64,000 nucleotides of DNA from Dipteronia dyeriana. Lineage: Eukaryota > Streptophyta > Magnoliopsida > Sapindales > Sapindaceae. Position 1 is the first letter of the stretch. Every line of letters starts with the position of its first letter. The DNA is taken from positions 71,412,587-71,476,586 of the forward strand of contig CM065295.1 of assembly GCA_032871835.1 (NCBI GenBank), given 5' to 3'. The translations under genes were made by a program, and so were the position numbers. The notes under the pieces were generated by a model. It had not been told where the DNA came from, ran no database searches, and worked only from the letters and a program-made list of their open reading frames with translations. This document shows, piece by piece, positions 11,601 to 21,949 of the stretch.

Positions 11601-11820
11601 TTTTTTCATAAACTTTGAGGTTGTATTATTAAAAAAAACTATTGTTTTATTAAAGCATGTTAATGTGTCCAACTGCAGGGGTAACGGTGGTCCCCACACG
11701 TTAAGATTGATCTGGTACTTTCTGGCAGAGATATAGGATTTTGATTGGTCGGAAAACGATATGGAGATTATTCGAGAGAAGATGGCAGTTGAGATTTTTT
11801 CTAACTCTTGGCCTGTTTAG
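8628..11820 (+). pseudogene. Ulp1-like (C48 peptidase) gene of a MULE, DUF1985 domain
   Basis: Ulp1/SENP-type cysteine protease gene of a Kaonashi MULE. Exon 1 starts MRSRLKDFLKTPKGDFFKGK. A DUF1985-like domain follows (FLLGNLAARFSNVEFCLITR near 8,905-8,960, then YFPGADEVSLEELRVVLTLR). A linker with Pro-rich repeats lies at 10,170-10,440, and the C-terminal protease region at about 11,090-11,820. The protease part shows VLIPCNI, then HWLLVTVDLTSGKMFIADPW with the expected catalytic His and Asp. In the C-terminal block the position of the catalytic Cys (family D-C/S-G) reads NGGP. Stops occur at about 9,027, 9,186, inside the His motif near 11,333 and before FDWSENDMEIIREKMAVEI. A frameshift lies near 9,233. 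The gene is dead. Its introns (for example donor ctattg|gtaaga at 9,380) are still visible. Confidence 0.75.
10170..10440 (+). repeat. Coding minisatellite (PPPSIEQ-like)
   Basis: Five or so copies of a roughly 45-60 bp unit containing cctcccccatcgatcgagc, encoding a Pro-rich PPPSIE-type repeat in the linker of the Ulp1-like pseudogene. GC content is well above the surroundings. It shares the GATCGAG string with the non-coding arrays at both ends of the element, possibly by chance. Confidence 0.75.
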
Positions 11821-11974
11821 ATTTATACAGTAATTCTTTTGTAAATGTACCAATTCTTTCGTATAAAAATGTTTACAATGTAACCAAATTTTATATTCAT
11901 TTTTGTTTCATTTTCAATTGTCATATATCACAAGTATAACACAAATTGGAAAACCTATTTAAATAAAATTGAAT

Positions 11975-14715
11975 TTAAGTTAATGAGCAAGTCATACGAG
12001 TACAAATTATCACAATGTCTTCATCATAATGCCTCAAATCATTCCACGGTGGAGTCTCTGGTAGGGCACGTCTGTTGTGGCCAACTGTATGGAAAATGCT
12101 ACACTTTCGCCTGTATTCCTTAGGAAAACCTCTGCTCGGACCTTCATTAATCAAATCTGGGTTAGAACATCTCCTGGAATTATGCCCTGGTTGTCCACAT
12201 CTTCTACAGTTTTGTGTAGTTGTCCTCTCTGAAGACGAGATATGTCGACCCGCCCTCAAGCGGCCTGCTTGTCTCCTGGAGACTGGATTCAAAACCACCC
12301 TCTCAGCGATGTCAAATGGCATAATCCAAGTGGAAGGATGTCCAACCGGCATAATAGGAACCAAGTATGCATCAATAAGTGTCTGTCTCTTGTAGTAGTC
12401 CGCACACAGGGATGTGAAATTCATGTTTCGGTTCCTGTAAAAACAATGAAAATGATGAGATTCACGTTTCAGTAATATTAATCGTAGACTAAAATGTATG
12501 ATGTATCTTGCGGCAGCGAGAGCGTGAGAACATGAAAGAAGGTCCATTTGGAATTTTTTGCATGTTCAGGTCTTCCGGGGTTAAGTCAACGGTCCACTAT
12601 TTTTCAGACCGCTTCACCGAGAATATGTTCCAGTCAACTGAATTTACGGTCATAAAATTGCACTTATTAACACGTTTTATGATCACAAGATGTGTTGCGT
12701 CGGTCAACTGATGACACATGGACTGTGCAGCCCTATGATGATCGTGAAACCAACGTTGTAGCATATTCTTAATAAACTCTGCCAGAGTCAACATAGGCAG
12801 TTACCGTACAAATTTTAGGCATGAGTTTATGCATTCTGCAGTATTTGTTGTCATCACCATGTACCTTCTGTCGGGGCAGTGTACATGAGACCACTTGTGT
12901 GGACCGGCATCAATTACATAATCATATTTATTCGGATGCAAGTTTTGTAACTCTTCCACGTGCCGGTTATATAGCAACTCGGTGTACGCTCAGGCTGATT
13001 TGTCCATTATTGCCGTACCATCCTTTCTATGATATTGCTTATTCATATTTTCAGAAAAGTGCCAGGCACATATGGTATGGGTGCTATAAGGGAACACTTT
13101 AGAAATCTCTGCTTCAATGATTGCATGTCGATAAAAAATGAATACCAAATTATCTATATGGCCAAGAGCACCTTTCAAGCAATCCAAATATTGTGCCCCC
13201 GAATCTACCATTTAAATGGGTACTATCAACGATAATAACTGGACGCATACACCTCTGAAATCCTCAAAGTGAGGCACCCAATGACATGAAAAAGTAGAGG
13301 AATTTACCATCTGCATCGCACTGTAAGTCAGTGATTGTTCTTGGATTTTTTTGTTCCAACACATAACCGAATGATGGCAGCAGTTGGAAGGTTTCCTCAT
13401 GTGTTCCATAGGCCAGTGGCAACACATAATCGAAGGTTTGATGTGCCTTACTGTACATGATTTGGATGCCATACATTGTTTTCATATAGGCGATTATGTC
13501 CTTCGAACGCATTAGTCGACCATCCTGTTATTGCAATCTAAGTGCATCCATTTCTCCAATTATGACTGTACTAGCTTGTCGATGGCGGCAGTGAATCTCT
13601 TCCAACGGACAAGTGTGTTCGTTGACAAAACTTCTTACTTGGAAGTATGTTGCTTCATCTCTCCTCATTGCTCTTAACTTCCACGTACAGTTGTCCATCA
13701 AACAAACCAGATGTAACGTTGTCTTATTCGACCTTTTCACCTTCCACTCGAAGTTGTGTCACATTGCAAAATGCCCAACCAATCTCTTAAGATCCTTTTT
13801 AGTAGGAAAAAATTTCCCTTTATATATCATGATTGTAGGTTCATTTTCTACCAAGTTCCTGCTTCTACCCATACCGAACGAGTATGATTCTGCTCCTGGA
13901 ATAACCCACGTTATGGCATTCTCAGAATCAGCTGGAGTTACATTAGGCTGGACTTCAGAGGTCCCAGCTATATCTAATGTAGTGGAACTACATCTGTGTA
14001 CACGTCTTTCACGTGTTTCCATTTGGAACGGTTCTTCATCTTCCTCATTGTTTGCTACATTATCTACCGGATGTAAATTTACCTTATTAGCCACCTCATG
14101 AATTGGCCCAACATTCGGTTCATAGTTCCGGTCATTGTTCATATCATTTTACATCTCATTGTATTAGTGGTTGTACTACCCCGCATTCATCTCAACTTTG
14201 ACAACCATACACATCATCAAATTGAAGTTTGACTATATCAGCATGGTCGGTTACTTCTGGTGGGACACCACACATGTTTTCCCAACCTCCAATCCCACTT
14301 CTTTCTGTGAACAATTGGTTGCATCGGCCTGACGATCGAAATTATTGGGTGTTTTCACGATAAGGTATATCTTCACTAATGAAACCTCTTGTAGCCCTCT
14401 CAATTAGACTGACACATACTTGATGGATTGCTCTATCCTTCCCTAACATAAACAAAACATCATCGTCGTTTCTTATAAATGTGCGACATGTTGTCCTGGG
14501 AACGATTGATATAGATTATAGATCAGTAATGTATTTGTTCACATCGTACTTCACAACAGTTTGCACGATCGAGACCAGCTCTTCGTAAGTCATTTTTTGA
14601 CACATACATTCCTTGGTTATCGGAACCAAAAAACCTCTAACTTCCATCAGGTAATTACTCCCATCGACCGTTGTAAGATATGGCTATTCTAACCCGATCA
14701 ATTGTCCTGTGAAAA
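11975..14715 (-). pseudogene. mudrA-type MULE transposase, decayed
   Basis: Minus-strand transposase of the Mutator superfamily in broken pieces. From the N-terminus: a PB1-like start near 14,700 (MTYEELVSIVQTVVKYDVNK), an acidic linker (about 14,142-13,759), then the MuDR DNA-binding domain (LVCLMDNCTWKLRAMRRDEA, HTCPLEEIHCRHRQAS). The DDE domain shows its first Asp in MRPVIIVDSTHLNGRFGG near 13,240-13,190. Next come FYRHAIIEAEISKVFPYSTH and ICAWHFSENM near 13,120-13,030. The block that should lie between these motifs is deleted, and the second Asp position reads Tyr. A partial SWIM finger (CSHALAAARYI) and a CCHC knuckle (CRRCGQPGHNSRRC) near 12,190 end the protein. Frameshifts and stops separate the pieces. 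It converges on the Ulp1-like gene. Confidence 0.78.
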
Positions 14716-14798
14716 TCATAATCACAAACCATTATTAACAAATTTAAAAAAAAATTACTTTTACAATTATTAAGAATTACAAATATTTCTTAAGTGTA

Positions 14799-15265
14799 AG
14801 GGATCAACAACATTTTCTTAGGGATCGACAACATTTTCTTAAGGATCGAACTTTTTTTTAAGGGATCGAGAACATTTACAAACAGATCGAGCTTTTTGGA
14901 AAGGGATCGAGAACATTTTCTAAGAGATCGAGCTTTTTTCAAACGGATCGAGAACTTTTTATAAGGGATCGAGATTTTTTTATAAGGGATCGAGAACTTT
15001 TTCAAGGGTTCGAGAACTTTTACAAGGGATCAAGAACTTTTTCTAAGGGATCGAGAACTTTTTCTAAGGGATCGAGAACTTTTTCTAAGGGATCGAGAAC
15101 CTTTTCAAGGGTTCGATAACTTTTATAAGGGTTCGAGAACTTTTTCAAGGGTTCGAGAACTTTTTCCAAGGGTTCGAGAACTTTTTCAAGGGATCGAGAA
15201 CTTTTTCAAGGGATCGAGAACTTTTTAAGGGATCGAGAATTTTTTTTCAAATAATCGAGCTCTTT
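14799..15265 (+). repeat. GATCGAGAA minisatellite, right array
   Basis: About 20 units of around 20-23 bp on the core aagggatcgagaactttttc, with variants gggttcgagaac. Several adjacent units near 15,040-15,240 are almost identical, which indicates recent expansion. It lies just upstream (minus strand) of the mudrA remnant. Confidence 0.92.
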
Positions 15266-15354
15266 TCAAAATTTATAAAAGCTCGATCCAATATAAAATA
15301 ACCTCGAATCATCTTAAAATATTCTCGGTCACACATTAAAAAAGCTTGAATCTA

Positions 15355-15775
15355 TTAAATATTCATACATGTTCTTACAAAGACTGGAACAACATATTAT
15401 CGAGGAATTGATACATTGTTAACCCACAGAGAAATGTATACAAAATATCTGAAATGCATGAAAACTGAAAAGAGAATACACTGTATCATAAATATTTGTT
15501 ACCTTATTGTACATAATCTGGAGAGGGACAACATTTTTAGAGAGAGAGAGAGGTTTTTCAGACAACTTTTTTGGGGACATATACAAAAGTTTAGCAAGTT
15601 GCCGTTTAAAAATTAAAGTTTAGGGGCAACTTGGGTAGTTCACCATAATAGGTGTTTTTTAAACTGAAATTATTAAAACGGTGACATCATCGCAACACAA
15701 TAAAAAAGGTAACATCATCACAACACACAATAAAAAAAGGTGACATATCTCGCTATTTCCACTATTTTTTCTCTA
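15355..15775. repeat. MULE right terminal region
   Basis: Homologous along its length to 48,020-48,410. Shared blocks include gatacattgttaacccacag, acataatctggagaggga, gggtagttcaccataatagg, attaaaacggtgacatcat and ggtgacatatctc. Similarity stops at about 15,775 and 48,410, which marks the element border. A small local duplication (gtgacatcatcgcaacac, repeated with changes) lies at 15,680-15,740. Confidence 0.75.
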
Positions 15776-15989
15776 TTGTTTTGACTAATTTATATATACA
15801 GGTTATTTTGTTTGATAAATATTGGACAGACCTAAGGTTACATATGCAACTTATATATCATGAGAGACGAGAAAATTAAAAGAAATATTAATTAGATTTT
15901 AATTAGGAAATTAAATCTACAAGAAATGACTTAAGGAGAAAGAAAAAGCAAAGAAATAAATGTTAGATAAAGGAGTAGGAAAAAAAAAA

Positions 15990-17165
15990 AAACAAGTTTC
16001 TTAAAAATGAAAACAGTATTTTTGATTCAATTTTGAAATTTGAAAACTCGTCTGGTAGCATATATTGAAAGCTATATTCTGAAAATAAAAACTATAAAAA
16101 CACGTCCAGCAGAATAACTGAAAATATATTTTTATATTGTAATATCAAATTTTTAATTTTTTTTTTACATTATAACGTCCTATTCATATAAAAATACCCA
16201 ATTAATTAAAAAAAATAGGTTATTAATTCTTAACAAATCATTTTGAAGAAAAGTATTCATCACAAATAATAAATTTCTATTGGAGTTTCAGAGACAAATC
16301 TTCATTTTCATACTAAACCAACCACACAATGTACAATTAGCAACACTTGAATTAGGAATTATGTTTTTGTGAACATAATCAAATTGAGTTGGAGAATTTA
16401 TTCTTTCATTCTCTCTCGTAAAAATGCCAGTTCTTGGAGAGAAATTATCATCATCATCACCATATTCATCAACAACAATCAGACTGAGAAAACCCAGAAA
16501 CGATACGAACCCGGAAGGTGGAAACATATCCAACGAATTGCCACCACAAATCCTATCTATAATCCAACCCACTCACTCCAAATCCACCACTGCCTCTCTC
16601 CAACACCAGACCTTCGTCGACTGGGACGGGAAGACCTGAAGACGGTGAAAAGCATAAGAACATTGGCAGCGGCGACAAATAGGATTGGATTCATTTTGAT
16701 ATTAGAAAAATCAAAGAGAAATTAAACTGTTATTTTATCATTGTAAAACCAATCATAAATCTAACTGAATTTAAAAGTCAAATTTCCTGGATATGTATGA
16801 ACTTTAAAATGAATATTAATTTTTATTAAATATAAACTACAAGAAAACAATTAAAAATATTTTTTTAAAAAACTAAAAAAAGATTGATGGAACCATTGAG
16901 GAGAAGATCTGCTCCTATGACGCCGGACGAGCAGATCAGAGGAGAAAGAAGATGATGCACGATGAAGATAATTTTTTTTTTTTGAAAAATACTATTGTGA
17001 ATTTTTATTTTTTAAAAAACAAGTATTTTATGTTTTTCAAATATTTTACTGTTTATCATTGGTTTTGTTTTTCATTTTATTTTTTATTTTTTGAAAATAA
17101 AATGAAAAACAGTTAATGAATACGAATTCGGAATCATTTTTAAGAAACAAAAAAAAAAACGAAAA
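15990..17165. mobile_element. Nested insertion with short inverted ends
   Basis: The insert interrupts the right outer arm. Its left end reads gtttcttaaaaatgaaaaca. Its right end, read in reverse, starts gtttcttaaaaatgattccg. This suggests short terminal inverted repeats in an A-rich context. The interior (about 16,280-16,960) is less AT-rich and gene-like, so it may be a captured gene fragment. Superfamily not recognised. Confidence 0.45.
16424..16960 (+). pseudogene. Unrecognised gene fragment inside a nested insertion
   Basis: A gene-like stretch with balanced base composition. One open frame (16,424-16,639) begins MPVLGEKLSSSSPYSSTTIR and ends near LQHQTFVDWDGKT. A second short coding-like piece near 16,889 reads MEPLRRRSAPMTPDEQIRGE. 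I do not recognise the family. It may be a captured host exon or chance. No splice sites or start context decide the matter. Confidence 0.2.
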
Positions 17166-17299
17166 CGAACTGAAAAATAGTTGTAGGACGGGAGCTAAGG
17201 TATCTAAATCTCAAAGATTTAACGGTTGAAAAATCGTATTAAATTTTGTGTCAAAAATTGTGTCCCCCAATCACTATATATATGAGTTTTTCTAAGGTA

Positions 17300-18835
17300 G
17301 GCACATAACTATAAACATATTTATAGCACACATATCCACATCATCACTCTTTACCATGTAAGATGTAAGTTCCTCAATTATTGATTGATTTGTTTCGATT
17401 GACAAACCACAATTGAGAATTAACTTGTAAGGGTAAATTAGGTCTTATTGCTCGTGATCAAGCTTCAACAGCTTCATCAAATTCAAGAGCACTTCAAATG
17501 TATATCACTTAACTCTTTGAAGAGATTTAGTTGCAGACACACACACACACAATTCTCATTCTTGCATGTTCATTTTACATTAAGCCTTAGTGCCTTTTTA
17601 TGTGCATTCCATTGTGTGCTTAGTGTGTTAGCCTTTCTTTTTGGCATTCCCATACGGGGCAGTGCGCGCGTAGACTACCCGCGTATCTAGGTCTGATCTC
17701 TCTCTTTGTCCAGTGCTTTGCACTGGCACATGCGCTAGCTCTACGTTGGTAAGTGGGTAAATGCACGAGCATGTCCCCTCGCAATGGGCTTGGAAGGTTT
17801 TTCAGAGTCCCGATGTGCGGGCACAACTGCCGGTAGTGTGAGGGTCCTACCCGTGCACTGCATTGTCTTAGGACAGTTTCGAGTTTTTCTCTGCTTCGTT
17901 TTTACACCTATATATATATCATCTTCTTCCCCAATGTGACCTAGATCTTTGAAATCAAAATCCCTAAGTGATAGAAATTGACTCCTAGTGAGAGAGAGAT
18001 CCAAGTACCTATTTTTACTCAACCAAACTCCATCCCATGAGCATCTAGCATAATATTTGCATCTTTAAGCACGAGTCTTCATGTTTTTCTTGACTAGGTA
18101 GCTTTTACATGCTCCAGATTGTTTTATTTCATTCATATGTCATGTTTACCAAGGAATAACATTTATTGTTCATTGAATGCATGTCTTTGAGTTTAATTGC
18201 ATTTATAACATCCTTCAGTTGTTGATTGTTGGTTGAGATTTGTGTTTGTGATAGCTAGGGTTTATGACCATTTTGCCCTTCTAGCTAAATCTATTTGCAT
18301 GTGCATTTAGATAATTGATATATAGGATTTTGCATTCATTGATATCTTTAAATCCTTGGATAAGCTTAAACGTGTTGACCTAGCATTTTTGCATCTAGAA
18401 TATTTCATGTATTCACACAGGTTGCATTTTCTCTTTATTGGTGGTTAAACTTTGTAACTAAGAGGTTAGTGCACAAGTTTGTTGGTCTAAGATCACTATT
18501 ATAGGCATGTTGGTTAGAGTGAAAGGGTTAGTAACCGTGGATGGTATGACGAGAGGTCAACTTAGATTGTAAACTTTCATTCAAGTAGTGGTTTTGTGGA
18601 CCATGTGTTGGCTAAGTGGTTAGCCGATGAGTTTTGCCCAGTTGGCGGGTTTCTCACGTATAACAAATACTTGTGTTTTTAGTGTTTTATGCTTAATTTT
18701 GTTTTATTGAATGTTTGATAATATGGGACATTTTCATTAACATTGATTAATTTAAAAAATTGGTAATCAATTGAATTAAATCATATTCACCCCCTCCTCA
18801 TCTAGGTTAGTTTAGACACACAATAAGGGGAATTT
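17300..18835 (+). repeat. Possible copia LTR remnant
   Basis: No coding sequence is seen. The 3' part resembles the end of Sirevirus/copia LTRs: a gttggcgggtttctcacgta stretch, then tacttgtgtttttagtg, then a final attcaccccctcc block at about 18,789. The 5' border is not visible. A relatively GC-rich block at 17,640-17,870 is unexplained. Sirevirus-like pol lies downstream (22,741-25,530), but a hAT fragment and other sequence intervene, so the link is only suggestive. Confidence 0.3.
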
Positions 18836-18859
18836 TCACAGGGCGTTATTTAACCCAAC

Positions 18860-18921
18860 TGCATTACTTTTTTAATAAAAAGTGATGAGGTGCATTACTT
18901 TTTTAATAAAAAGTGATGAGG
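18860..18921. repeat. 31-bp perfect tandem duplication
   Basis: The unit tgcattacttttttaataa... (31 bp) occurs twice in direct succession, at 18,860-18,890 and 18,891-18,921. Confidence 0.9.
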
Positions 18922-20067
18922 TGGATAAGTGTGTTATAAGTATGTCTAAAGTTGTGAAACGTTTCTGCTTAGTGCTCACTGATATATATATCAGTGCCTT
19001 GCATGTAGACCACTGTATCAATTGCTTTCACCCTGTCTGCAAGCACTTGTTAGTGTTTATTCATAATTTATTGTTCACATGCAATGCACTGATGCATTTT
19101 AGAGAGAGAGAAGTTTTCCAATGAGGACTTTTTACAATGCACAATTTAAGCACATTTAATGAAATTTAATGGAATATATTAATTCTTGATGTGTTTTTTG
19201 GTATGGATGATAAAAAACATTGAAACACATTTGTAGATTTTTTTTAAAAAAAAATCGGATACAAGAAATAATTTTTTCTGATTTTTTTGAATATAGAACA
19301 TTTAAAAATCGGGAAATATAAGAAAAAATAGTTCTCAAATCCAAAAAATTTCTAAATTTTTACCAAATGTGTATTTTAATTTTCTGAGGATACATACAAA
19401 AAATCTCATTGAAAAACATTCAATTACATGTAATTTCATCAAAGGTGCTCATTGTATTAAAATAAGGGAGTCTGATAGGAAAAGTTCTCATATATATATA
19501 TATATCACATAAACTCAAAAGTCATTTTCTTAGTGAAAACGAAATCATTTTTTTGTCCATTAGAAACCAAATCTATCTGATAAAAAATACTTAAGAGGTA
19601 TACAAATTACAGATAATGTCATTGTGTTAGTATTTGATAAAAAAAAACAAGTTTTTGTTTTACTTACTGCTAAAGTATCAATTTATAGATTATAAACCAA
19701 ATCTTAAAAAAAAACATGAAATCTTCAAAACATTTCGAGTTTTTATAGAAGATTTCAAGTATTGTCAACACTTCAAGTTTTTATAGAACATTTCAAGTTT
19801 TCGAACCAGTGAAATTTGAAATCTTCTGAAAAATACTTGAAACCTTATTTAATTCGATTCTTCACAAAACATACACAAAAGTGATACAATAACACTAAAA
19901 CCATACTAAAACCATATTAAAACCTTCCTCTAGTTGGTCGATTTGAGGGAACAACAATCGAAATTTGACGAGGAAGAATGAAGAAGACGGTAGAAAAAAA
20001 AACATAAGAAAATAGAAAAAGTGATGTGGTATTTTTATAATTTACAGATATACATCGGATTTTTTTT

Positions 20068-20099
<32 letters not shown>

Positions 20100-20232
20100 T
20101 CTATAATCATGATCAACTCAAGAAGGCTATAATCAAATTAGCCAGGAACTGGCAGCAAAATGATGTGATGGAGTATCAGAGAATCTAGTTTAAAAGAGCT
20201 AATGAAATTAAAGGCCATTTTGTTGTGTACAG
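18922..20232. other. AT-rich intergenic sequence
   Basis: No convincing gene. A compound (CA)n(TA)n microsatellite lies at about 20,069-20,099. Repeated catttcaagttttt-type strings occur near 19,740-19,830. Confidence 0.5.
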
Positions 20233-21515
20233 TAGTGGTGTAAAAGTGGACTGGGGCCAAAGAGCATAGCCCGTCCGGCCTGCCAAGGAAGGCGCATCGT
20301 GCTAGGCACGACCCGCATGTTGAGTGTGTCGTGCCAAACATGGCCCCCGTGCATGCCACATGTCATGCCCTAGGTAGAGGGTCAGTTGTGCTGGCCTAGT
20401 AAGGCACGACAAGCCGGCGTGCTCAGAAAAATGGTCGGCACGTAGTGCTGGCCCGATGGGCCGACCGTTGGGCCCAGCAAAAATTAATTTAAAAAAAAAA
20501 ACAACAGTCGAATTCAACAGTTGGTTTTTTAATAAAATTACCATTTGCCCCCTCAACTATTCTATTTTTTATTTTTATCGACAATTTCAATTTTTCTATA
20601 AATACTCCCACCAATTCCATTTTCCATTCACTTTCTCTCATTCTCTCATTCTCTCCAATTCTCCATTCTCCACACACAATTTCATAATTTCATTCTTACT
20701 CTCTCTCTCTACACAATTTCTAATGCTATATTACTAATTTTCTAATATCTATCTATTATACTCTAAATTTTCCATCAACACACCAAAGTTTAAAGGTGAA
20801 TTTTTCTTTAAATGTTATTATTTAATTTTATATTTTAATTATTTAATTTTGGTTAGTAAATTTATAATTTTATGTTTAGAATTTAGTTATTAATTTTAAT
20901 ATTTTTGTTTGGTTAGTAAATTTACTATTTTATGTTTATACGTAGTTATTAATATATATATTATTGTTTAGTTAGTAAATTAATCAATTATTGTTTCATT
21001 AGTAAATTAATCAATTTTATTTATAGTAGTGAATTTAAATATATTTTAGTTAATAATTGAATCAATTTTATTTTTAGTAGTCAATTTAAATATGTGCTTT
21101 TAGTAAATAAAGATTTTTATATATAGTAGTTAATTTAAATATTTTTTTTAGTTTGTAAACTAATCAGTTTTATGTGTAGTAGTTAATTTAAATAATTTTT
21201 AGTTAGTAAATTAATCAATTTTTTTTGTAGTATTGAATGTAAATATATTTTAGTAGTAATTGAATCAATTTTATTTGTAGTAGTGAATTTAAATATATGT
21301 TGTTAGTAAATTAATCAATTTTATGTTTAGTAGTTAATTTAAATATTTTTTTTAGTTAGTAAATTAATCAATTTTATTTGTAGTAGTGAATTTAAATATA
21401 TTTTAGTCAGTAATTTAATCAATATTAAGTGTAGTAGTTAATTTAAATATATTTTGTTAGTAAATTAAGATTTTTATTTGTAGTAGTTAATTTAAATATA
21501 TTTTGTTAGTAAAAT
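20233..21515 (+). mobile_element. hAT element fragment, 3' truncated
   Basis: The left end TAGTGGTGTAAAAGTGGAC corresponds to the left end of the complete hAT element at 43,839 (TAGTGGTGTAAAAATAGACC). Both continue with GC-rich ggcccg-type sequence, then tataaatactccca and ctctcattctctcattctc leader sequence, then the attagtaaatta region. The right inverted end is missing, because similarity stops near 21,515. No transposase coding sequence remains. Confidence 0.65.
20850..21515. repeat. AT-rich minisatellite of the hAT fragment
   Basis: About a dozen degenerate copies of a roughly 50-bp unit like agtagtgaatttaaatata followed by ttagtaaattaatcaatttt. The same unit occurs in lower number in the hAT element at 44,540-44,960, so expansion took place within this family. 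Confidence 0.8.
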
Positions 21516-21898
21516 AACCTAGCTATTTGAAATAAATGCAAGTCTAGATGCAATAGCTATCACAATACGAAACCCAACAATCAATATACAAATCTCAACT
21601 TGCAAGTAAAAAACTAATCTTGATACAAACAAGTCATAAATGAGATTTCTTGTTAAGTAAGAACAATAGAATGAATGAAGATGGTGTTATACTTACCAAG
21701 TCATGTGAGTTGATGAAGACCCATGCAAGAAAGCATCCTAGATGAAGCTAGATAATGTTTGATTCATGAATGAATGATGAGTATTTGGGGTTTGGTCACA
21801 ACAAATTGAATCTTGATGATTTTTCTTACAAGTCACTCTTGAGTTATATATGAAGTAAAAATGAAATCTTAACCTCTGAAGAGGCTAAGAAGGGGAAA

Positions 21899-21949
<51 letters not shown>

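Larger units (their letters stand above)
7610..15775. mobile_element. Kaonashi-type Mutator-like element (MULE), decayed
   Basis: About 8.2 kb with two converging genes: an Ulp1-protease-like gene on + (8,628-11,820) and a mudrA transposase on - (about 14,715-11,975). MULEs that carry an Ulp1/SENP-like protease are known in plants as Kaonashi elements. Each end has a GATCGAG minisatellite just inside it (8,041-8,590 and 14,799-15,265). The right end (15,355-15,775) is homologous to the right end of the derivative at 47,070-48,412, whose inverted repeat includes tattatggtgaac. That sets the right border near 15,775. The left border near 7,610 rests on weak similarity (taatgtaattttaaaaggta) and is tentative. 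Both genes carry stops and frameshifts, so the copy is not autonomous. Confidence 0.65.
15870..17290 (-). repeat. Outer inverted repeat, right arm (split)
   Basis: Two pieces of the right arm, 15,870-15,990 and 17,170-17,290, match in inverted orientation the left arm at 6,803-7,010. Clear blocks are atattaattagattttaatt at 15,880 and atctaaatctcaaagat, ttgaaaaatcgta and tgtcccccaa at 17,200-17,270. The pieces are separated by the insertion at 15,990-17,165. Confidence 0.6.

Noticed and set aside
8041..15265. CRISPR-like look of the regular arrays
   Set aside because: Units are directly contiguous and degenerate without unique spacers, and this is a plant genome. They are minisatellites.
17300..18835. 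A host gene in the moderately GC-rich 17.6-17.9 kb block
   Set aside because: Open frames are short and on both strands, with no recognisable domain or splice structure. LTR-like sequence is a better, though weak, explanation.
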